A stretch of DNA of 10,196 nt, taken from the NCBI GenBank assembly GCA_015490055.1, contig WFYP01000044.1:1-10196 (forward strand). The letters are read 5' to 3'. The DNA is from Nitratifractor sp. (lineage in GTDB: Bacteria > Campylobacterota > Campylobacteria > Campylobacterales > Sulfurovaceae). Shown one piece after another: positions 4,865-10,196 of the stretch. Every line of letters starts with the position of its first letter. Positions within the stretch are counted from its first letter, which is position 1. A program made the position numbers and the translations under genes. The notes under the pieces were generated by a model. The model had not been told where the DNA came from and made no database searches. It worked only from the letters and a program-made list of their open reading frames with translations.

Positions 4865-5236
4865 ATGGCAATTTCTAAAGAAGATGTATTAGAGTATATC
4901 TCTGGTTTAACAGTATTAGAACTTTCTGAGTTAGTTAAAGAGTTTGAAGAGAAATTTGGTGTATCTGCACAAGCAACTGTAGTTGCTGCTGCTGGTGCTG
5001 CTGGTGGAGCTGCTGAAGAGGCACAAACTGAGTTTGATGTTGTTCTTACAGGTGCTGGCGCTAAGAAAATTAATGTTATTAAAGCTGTTAGAGCTATCAC
5101 TGGGCTTGGTCTTAAAGAGGCAAAAGCTGCAGTTGAAGAGACTCCAACTACACTTAAAGAGGGTGTTTCTAAAGAGGAAGCAGAAGAGCTTAAAGCTCAA
5201 CTTGAAGAGGCTGGTGCATCTGTTGAGCTTAAATAA
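4865..5236 (+). CDS. rplL: 50S ribosomal protein L7/L12 (bL12)
   Basis: This is the multi-copy stalk protein that contacts EF-Tu, EF-G and other GTPases. The N-terminal dimerisation domain is residues 1-33. An Ala/Gly-rich hinge covers about 38-53 (VVAAAGAAGGAAEEA). The C-terminal factor-binding domain has KINVIKAVRAITGLGLKEAK (68-87), the family signature. At 123 residues it is full length. It follows rplJ after 80 nt without an obvious terminator. AAAAGG (4852-4857) supports the start. The stop codon lies inside a palindrome that may act as an attenuator before rpoB. Long reading frames on both strands here are shadows of the biased GCT/GAG codons. Confidence 0.98.
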   Translation: MAISKEDVLEYISGLTVLELSELVKEFEEKFGVSAQATVVAAAGAAGGAAEEAQTEFDVVLTGAGAKKINVIKAVRAITGLGLKEAKAAVEETPTTLKEGVSKEEAEELKAQLEEAGASVELK

Positions 5237-5247
5237 GCTCAACTTTT
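5222..5247 (+). terminator. Terminator-like palindrome at the end of rplL
   Basis: GTTGAGCTT (5222-5230) pairs with AAGCTCAAC (5235-5243), a perfect 9-bp stem with a 4-nt loop that includes part of the stop codon. TTTT (5244-5247) follows at once. This is the most terminator-like structure in the window. Since rpoB lies downstream on the same strand, a partial attenuator setting the ratio of ribosomal protein to polymerase mRNA is plausible, as in E. coli between rplL and rpoB. Confidence 0.6.
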
Positions 5248-5272
5248 GCCTTAGGCACATTTAAGTAGATTT

Positions 5273-5321
5273 ACAAATAAGTTATTATTTATATTATTTT
5301 AAAAAATAATAATTTATTTGT
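5273..5321. repeat. 18-bp A/T hairpin in the rplL-rpoB spacer
   Basis: Positions 5273-5290 pair with 5304-5321 without a gap, apart from a single G-U wobble (5281 with 5313), around a 13-nt A/T loop. Only the outer C-G pair and the wobble involve G or C. The uninterrupted RNA duplex of 18 bp is long enough for RNase III-type processing, which in E. coli cuts in the same rplL-rpoB interval. No long T run follows, so it is not a standard terminator. Confidence 0.85.
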
Positions 5322-5350
5322 GTATCACTAGCGATATTAAAATGCATAAC

Positions 5351-5379
5351 TTGGTATGTGGGAGTATTAAAGTTATAAG
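5351..5379 (+). promoter_or_regulatory. Possible promoter for rpoBC
   Basis: TTGGTA (5351-5356, 4/6), a 17-nt spacer and TATAAG (5374-5379, 5/6) would start transcription near 5386. That gives a leader of about 180 nt containing the competing stems at 5428-5518. In such A/T-rich DNA chance matches are common, so support is modest. Confidence 0.35.
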
Positions 5380-5427
5380 CTTGATATAGGTAGATATGCC
5401 TAATAGATAGCATTATAAGAGTCAAAG

Positions 5428-5518
5428 AAGCCTAAAAATAGGTAATCTTCAAAAATAATATAGTTTAAATAGTAAATTTAATACAATTTCTTATCTATTT
5501 TTAGCCTTCTTTAGGCTT
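5428..5518 (+). promoter_or_regulatory. rpoB leader with mutually exclusive stems
   Basis: The segment 5428-5441 can pair in two ways. CTAAAAATAG (5432-5441) matches CTATTTTTAG (5495-5504) over 10 bp. AAGCCTAAA (5428-5436) matches TTTAGGCTT (5510-5518) over 9 bp. A third option is the local hairpin AGCCT (5503-5507) with AGGCT (5513-5517). The first and third overlap at 5503-5504, and the first and second overlap at 5432-5436. Such switching suits an attenuator or ligand-dependent leader, but no known riboswitch class was recognised. Confidence 0.4.
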
Positions 5519-5564
5519 ATACTCCCCAATACACAGGTTAACCCCAAACTTATAAGGTTGAACG

Positions 5565-8500
5565 ATGCTAAACTCCCTACATTCTGGAAACAGATTAAGA
5601 ATAGATTTTTCAAAAACACCAAGAGAGATAGAGATTCCAAATCTTTTACAACTACAACAAAACAGTTATGACCAATTCTTAATGGCATATGCTAAAGACA
5701 GGTCTCAAAGTATTATAGAGAAGACATTTAAAGCAGCTTTTCCTATCCATGACCATCAAAATCGTGTTACAATAGAGTACCGTGGAAGCGAAGTTATTCT
5801 ACCAAAATATACGGTTAGAGAGTGTATGGAAAGAGGATTAACTTACTCTGTATCTTTAAAATTAAACATTAGTTTAATTATTTGGAATAGAGATGAGAAA
5901 ACTGGTGAAAAATTAGATATAAAAGAAGAGAAGAGTCAAAATATTTATGTTAGAGATATCCCTCTAATGACTGATAGAACATCATTTGTTGTAAATGGTG
6001 TTGAGAGAGTTATTGTGAATCAGCTTCATAGAAGTCCTGGTGTTATCTTTAAGGTAGATGAGTCTAACACTACAAATAATAAACTTATATATTCTGCTCA
6101 AATTATACCAAACAGAGGTAGTTGGTTATATTTTGAATATGATGCAAAAGATGTATTATTTGCTAGAATTAATAAAAGAAGAAAAATTCCTATAACTATA
6201 CTTTTAAGAGCTATAGGTTATACAAAAGAAGATATTATTAAAATATTTTATCCAACTCAAGAAATTTTTGTTAAAGATGGTAGATTCTTAGTTAAATTTG
6301 ATGCTCAAAAATTGAAATCTAGAGCTGAATATGATATAAAAGATGCAGATGGTAATATTGTTGTTGCTGCTGGTAAAAGACTTACTAAGAAAAAGTTAGA
6401 GCAATTTAAAAATGAAGGTTTAGAGTGGTTAGAGTATCCATTAGAAGTTTTAATGGAGAGATATTTATCTAAGCCAATAGTGGACCAAGAAACAGGCGAA
6501 GTTGTATATGATGCAGTTACTCAACTTGATGAAAATAGATTAAAAAGAGTTGTTGAATTAGGTATAGATAAATTTGAAATAGCTGATGACCTGTCTGATG
6601 ATAGTGATGCATCTATTATTAAAGCATTTGCAGCAGAGCAAGAGAGTTTAAGACTATTGAGACAGAGCGAAGAGATTGACGATGAAAATATTTTAGCAGT
6701 CATTCGTGTTCATAAAGTGATGAGACCAGGTGAACCAGTAACTCCTGAAGCTGCAAAAGCATTTTTAAGACAGTTATTTTTTGACCCTGAAAGATACGAT
6801 TTAACAGAAGTTGGTCGTATGAAGATGAATCATAAACTTGGTTTGAATACTCCTGAGTATTTAGCTGTTTTAACTAATCAAGATTTAATAGAGACTATTA
6901 AGTACTTAATTAAGGTTAAAAAGGGTGTTGGTCATATTGACGATAGAGACCACTTAGGTAACAGAAGAATTAGATCTATTGGTGAACTTTTAGGTAATGA
7001 GTTACACAATGGTTTAATTAAGATGCAAAAAGCTATTAAAGATAAGATGACAACACTTAGTGGCTCTATTGATGAGTTAATGCCACATGATTTAGTAAAC
7101 TCTAAAATGATTACTAATACTGTGTTAGAGTTCTTCTCTAGTGGACAGTTGTCTCAATTTATGGACCAAACTAATCCACTGTCTGAAATTACTCATAAGA
7201 GAAGACTTTCTGCATTGGGTGAGGGTGGTTTAGTTAAAGAGAGAGCAGGTTTTGAAGTTCGTGATGTTCACCCAACTCACTATGGAAGAATTTGTCCTAT
7301 TGAGACACCAGAAGGTCAAAACATTGGTCTAATTAACACACTTGCATCGTATGCAAAAGTTAATGAGCATGGCTTTATCGAAGCACCATATAAGATTGTT
7401 AAAGATAAAAAAGTAACTGATGAAATTGTTTATATTACAGCAACTCAAGAGGAAAATAAAATAATTGCACCAGCATCTACACATGTTGATGAGAATGGTT
7501 ATATTGTAGATGAGTTAATCGAAGCAAGACTTAATGGGAATATTGGTTTACAAGAGTCTGCTAAAGTTGATTTAATTGACCTTGCACCTACTATGGTAAG
7601 TGGTGCTGCGGCTTCACTGATTCCATTCTTAGAGCATGATGATGCAAACCGTGCACTAATGGGTTCAAACATGCAACGACAAGCGGTACCATTAATTTGG
7701 ACAGAAGCACCAATGGTTGGTACAGGTATGGAAGCAATCGCTAGTCGCGATGCTTGGGAAGCAATTAAGGCAAAAAGAGCTGGTAGAATTGAAAAAGTTG
7801 ATGCTAATAATATTTATATAATCGGTGAAGATGATGGTGGTGTATTTATTGACCATTATAGATTAGAGAAGAATATTAGAACAAACCAAAATACAGCTTT
7901 CCATCAAGTACCTATAGTAAAAGTAGGACAAGATGTAAAGAAAGGTGAAGTAATCGCTGATGGTTCTAGTATGGATCAAGGCGAATTGGCTCTTGGTAAA
8001 AATATACTATTAGCATTTATGCCTTGGAACGGTTATAACTATGAGGATGCTATTATTCTTTCTAAAAAACTTATTAGAGAAGATGCATTTACTTCTCTTC
8101 ATATTTATGAAAAAGAGATTGAAGCTAGAGAACTTAAACATGGTACAGAAGAGATTACGAGAGCATTACCAAACATTAGAGAAGATGAATTAACTCATTT
8201 AGATGAGAGCGGTATTGTAAAGATAGGTACTCATGTTAAACCTGGTATGATTTTGGTTGGTAAAGTTAGCCCTAAAGGTGAAATTAAACCAACTCCAGAA
8301 GAGAGATTGTTAAGAGCTATTTTTGGAGATAAAGCTGGACATGTTGTTAATAAATCTCTATATGCACCAGCTTCAATGGAGGGTGTAGTTGTAGATGTTA
8401 AAATCTTTACTAAAAAAGGTTACGCTAGAGATGCTAGAGCCACTAGAGCTTACGAAGAGGAGAAAGCTAGATTAGATAAAGCTCATCATGATAGCCTGTT

Positions 8501-9716
8501 AATGATTGATAGAGAAGAGGTTCTTCAAATAATCACTTATTTATCTAACCAAGAGTTAGCAAACGATGCAAATATTGATGGTGTAGAGTATAAAAAAGGT
8601 AGTAAAGTTCCTAAAGAGGTAATTGAGGGTGTTAATCGTTTTGCTCTTAGAACTTTGGTTAAATCTTACTCTGATGATGTTCAAAAAGAGTATGATAGAC
8701 TTAAAAACAGCTTCTTAAAGCAGAAGAAAAAATTAAAGCAAGAGCATGAAGAGAAATTATCTATTTTAGATAAAGATGATATTTTACCAAATGGTGTAAC
8801 TAAAGTTGTTAAAGTTTATGTTGCAACTAAGCGTAAGATAAAAGTTGGTGATAAAATGGCTGGTCGTCACGGTAACAAAGGTATTGTGTCTAATATTGTG
8901 CCAGAGATTGATATGCCATATATGGAAGATGGAACACCAGTTGATTTAATTCTTAACCCACTAGGTGTACCTTCTCGTATGAACATTGGACAAATTTTGG
9001 AAGTTCACTTAGGTCTTATTGGTAAGAAACTTGGTAAGCAGATAGAAGAGATATTTAAAGAGAAGCAGAGCGATTTTGTAGAGCAACTTAGAGCTAAAAT
9101 GAAAGAGATTGCAGATACTGCAAAATTAATGAAAGCTAGAGCTGAGTTGGAAACAATGAGCGATGAAGAGTTACTTGATTACGCTAGAGATTGGAGTAAA
9201 GGTGTTAAATTTGCTGTTACTCCATTTGAATCTACTAACCAAGAGGAGTTTGATAAACTGTTTGAATTAGCTAAAATGGATGCTGATGGTAAAACTACAC
9301 TTTATGATGGAAAAACTGGTGAGAAGATTAAAGAGCGTGTAAATGTTGGTTATATGTATATGCTTAAACTTCACCACTTAGTAGATGAGAAAGTGCATGC
9401 AAGATCAACTGGACCATACTCTTTAGTTACACAACAACCAGTTGGTGGTAAAGCACTATTTGGTGGTCAGAGATTTGGAGAGATGGAAGTTTGGGCACTT
9501 GAGGCTTATGGTGCTTCTAATGTTCTTAAAGAGATGCTTACTATTAAGTCTGATGATGTAGAAGGTCGTGCAAGAGCTTATAGAGCAATTACAAGAGGCG
9601 AGTCAGTTCCAGCATCTGGAATTCCTGAGACAATGTTCGTATTAACAAAAGAGTTACAAGCACTTGGCTTAGATGTTGAACTATATACAAAGAAAGAAGA
9701 GGGTGAAGATGAGTAA
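5565..9716 (+). CDS. rpoB: DNA-directed RNA polymerase subunit beta
   Basis: This is the beta subunit of the core enzyme, forming one side of the active-site cleft. The 1383-residue length is normal for Campylobacterota. The rifampicin-binding region SQFMDQTNPLSEITHKRRLSALG spans residues 530-552. It carries the sensitive-type residues Asp534, His544, Arg547 and Ser549, corresponding to E. coli 516, 526, 529 and 531. Further landmarks are PWNGYNYEDAI (820-830), KMAGRHGNKG (1097-1106, with the two active-site lysines at 1097 and 1105) and the C-terminal GGQRFGEMEVWALEAYGA. AAGG (5554-5557) gives the ATG at 5565 a ribosome binding site. The end overlaps rpoC by 8 nt, so the subunits are not fused and translation is probably coupled. 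Confidence 0.99.
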   Translation: MLNSLHSGNRLRIDFSKTPREIEIPNLLQLQQNSYDQFLMAYAKDRSQSIIEKTFKAAFPIHDHQNRVTIEYRGSEVILPKYTVRECMERGLTYSVSLKLNISLIIWNRDEKTGEKLDIKEEKSQNIYVRDIPLMTDRTSFVVNGVERVIVNQLHRSPGVIFKVDESNTTNNKLIYSAQIIPNRGSWLYFEYDAKDVLFARINKRRKIPITILLRAIGYTKEDIIKIFYPTQEIFVKDGRFLVKFDAQKLKSRAEYDIKDADGNIVVAAGKRLTKKKLEQFKNEGLEWLEYPLEVLMERYLSKPIVDQETGEVVYDAVTQLDENRLKRVVELGIDKFEIADDLSDDSDASIIKAFAAEQESLRLLRQSEEIDDENILAVIRVHKVMRPGEPVTPEAAKAFLRQLFFDPERYDLTEVGRMKMNHKLGLNTPEYLAVLTNQDLIETIKYLIKVKKGVGHIDDRDHLGNRRIRSIGELLGNELHNGLIKMQKAIKDKMTTLSGSIDELMPHDLVNSKMITNTVLEFFSSGQLSQFMDQTNPLSEITHKRRLSALGEGGLVKERAGFEVRDVHPTHYGRICPIETPEGQNIGLINTLASYAKVNEHGFIEAPYKIVKDKKVTDEIVYITATQEENKIIAPASTHVDENGYIVDELIEARLNGNIGLQESAKVDLIDLAPTMVSGAAASLIPFLEHDDANRALMGSNMQRQAVPLIWTEAPMVGTGMEAIASRDAWEAIKAKRAGRIEKVDANNIYIIGEDDGGVFIDHYRLEKNIRTNQNTAFHQVPIVKVGQDVKKGEVIADGSSMDQGELALGKNILLAFMPWNGYNYEDAIILSKKLIREDAFTSLHIYEKEIEARELKHGTEEITRALPNIREDELTHLDESGIVKIGTHVKPGMILVGKVSPKGEIKPTPEERLLRAIFGDKAGHVVNKSLYAPASMEGVVVDVKIFTKKGYARDARATRAYEEEKARLDKAHHDSLLMIDREEVLQIITYLSNQELANDANIDGVEYKKGSKVPKEVIEGVNRFALRTLVKSYSDDVQKEYDRLKNSFLKQKKKLKQEHEEKLSILDKDDILPNGVTKVVKVYVATKRKIKVGDKMAGRHGNKGIVSNIVPEIDMPYMEDGTPVDLILNPLGVPSRMNIGQILEVHLGLIGKKLGKQIEEIFKEKQSDFVEQLRAKMKEIADTAKLMKARAELETMSDEELLDYARDWSKGVKFAVTPFESTNQEEFDKLFELAKMDADGKTTLYDGKTGEKIKERVNVGYMYMLKLHHLVDEKVHARSTGPYSLVTQQPVGGKALFGGQRFGEMEVWALEAYGASNVLKEMLTIKSDDVEGRARAYRAITRGESVPASGIPETMFVLTKELQALGLDVELYTKKEEGEDE

Positions 9717-10196
9717 CAGCTACTTAGAAAACTTAGTTAAGATAGATTTAAATAAAGAGGAACGCCCAAAAGATATTGAGGCTTTAAGACTTCGTGTTGC
9801 ATCTCCTGAGAGTGTGAAGTCTTGGAGTTATGGCGAAGTAAAAAAGCCAGAAACAATTAACTACAGAACTCTAAAACCAGAGCGTGATGGACTCTTCTGT
9901 GCTAAAATCTTTGGACCAATTAGAGACTATGAGTGTCTTTGTGGTAAATATAAAAAGATGCGTTATAAGGGTGTAGTTTGTGAAAAATGTGGTGTTGAAG
10001 TAACAAGCTCTAAAGTTAGAAGAAGTAGAATGGGGCACATTGAGCTTGTAACTCCAGTTGCTCATATTTGGTATGTTAGCTCACTTCCAAGTAGAATCGG
10101 AACACTTTTAAATGTTAAAATGAAAGATTTAGAGAGAGTTCTATACTATGAAGCATACATTGTAAAAAATCCAGGTGATGCAAGCTATGATAGTAC
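9709..10196 (+). CDS. rpoC: DNA-directed RNA polymerase subunit beta', N-terminal part
   Basis: The reading frame is open to the window edge, giving 162 complete codons of a protein usually about 1500 residues long in this group. The start MSNSYLENLVKIDL is followed by LRLRVASPESVKSWSYGEVKKPETINYRTLKPERDGLFC-type sequence, the conserved beta' N-terminus. The N-terminal zinc-binding cysteines are Cys76, Cys78, Cys91 and Cys94 (CLCGKY ... CEKCGVEV), followed by RRSRMGHIELVTPVAHIWY. The ATG at 9709 lies in the last codons of rpoB, in another frame, with AGAGGG (9698-9703) as its ribosome binding site. The 3' part, with the catalytic NADFDGD motif, lies beyond the window. Confidence 0.98.
   Translation, partial: MSNSYLENLVKIDLNKEERPKDIEALRLRVASPESVKSWSYGEVKKPETINYRTLKPERDGLFCAKIFGPIRDYECLCGKYKKMRYKGVVCEKCGVEVTSSKVRRSRMGHIELVTPVAHIWYVSSLPSRIGTLLNVKMKDLERVLYYEAYIVKNPGDASYDS

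Larger units (their letters stand above)
5237..5564 (+). other. 328-nt noncoding spacer between rplL and rpoB
   Basis: No credible gene lies here on either strand. From left to right it holds the 3' half of the rplL palindrome with its TTTT, an 18-bp A/T hairpin (5273-5321), a possible promoter (5351-5379), a leader with competing pairings (5428-5518), a GGTTAACC palindrome (5536-5543) and the rpoB ribosome binding site AAGG (5554-5557). The length and structure suggest that rpoBC has its own regulation beyond read-through from rplJL. Confidence 0.7.

Noticed and set aside
4858..4878. Short upstream frame overlapping the rplL start
   Set aside because: The six-codon frame from ATG 4858 overlaps the ribosome binding site region by chance. 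ATG 4865 is the conserved L7/L12 start.
4825..5264. Reading frames on both strands across rplL
   Set aside because: They are shadows of the strongly biased codons of rplL. Their translations are low-complexity and match no family.
5491..5688. Minus-strand 65-residue frame across the start of rpoB
   Set aside because: It overlaps the rpoB N-terminus and leader, lacks a ribosome binding site and resembles no known protein.
7152..7223. Possible rifampicin-resistance changes in rpoB
   Set aside because: The positions equivalent to E. coli 513, 516, 526, 529 and 531 carry the sensitive-type residues.

Overview
The window is a core translation/transcription locus of an AT-rich bacterium, most likely a member of the Campylobacterota (formerly Epsilonproteobacteria). 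The gene order is tRNA-Gly(TCC), tRNA-Thr(GGT), tuf, rpmG, tRNA-Trp(CCA), secE, nusG, rplK, rplA, rplJ, rplL, rpoB, rpoC. All genes are on the + strand. From memory, the EF-Tu segment NKEDQLDDEDKEEM resembles Arcobacteraceae more than Campylobacter or Sulfurimonas. rpoB and rpoC are separate genes overlapping by 8 nt, which argues against Helicobacter and Wolinella, where they are fused. The genus assignment is inference.

Layout: positions 1-284 hold the 3' end of tRNA-Gly and a complete tRNA-Thr, the same glyT-thrT-tuf order known from E. coli. Positions 285-437 hold two hairpins and a good -10 element in front of tuf (438-1646). A second near-consensus promoter, lying inside an inverted repeat, precedes rpmG (1740-1892). 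rpmG is followed by an unusual 15-bp tandem array rich in CTAG that runs up to tRNA-Trp (1978-2053). secE and nusG follow closely. A 207-nt spacer with two stem-loops, one spanning about 150 nt, separates nusG from rplK-rplA. rplJ is preceded by a structured leader of the L10-autoregulation type. rplL is followed by a 328-nt spacer with a terminator-like palindrome, an 18-bp A/T hairpin and a leader with competing pairings, then rpoB and the first 162 codons of rpoC.

The products form one functional set. They are EF-Tu and tRNAs for elongation, L33, L11, L1, L10 and L7/L12 for the 50S subunit (the stalk and its base), SecE for protein export, NusG for elongation control, and the two large RNA polymerase subunits. 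I see no defence system, mobile-element gene, CRISPR or novel protein. What deserves attention is the noncoding DNA: the CTAG array beside tRNA-Trp, the long nusG-rplK inverted repeat, and the rplL-rpoB spacer.
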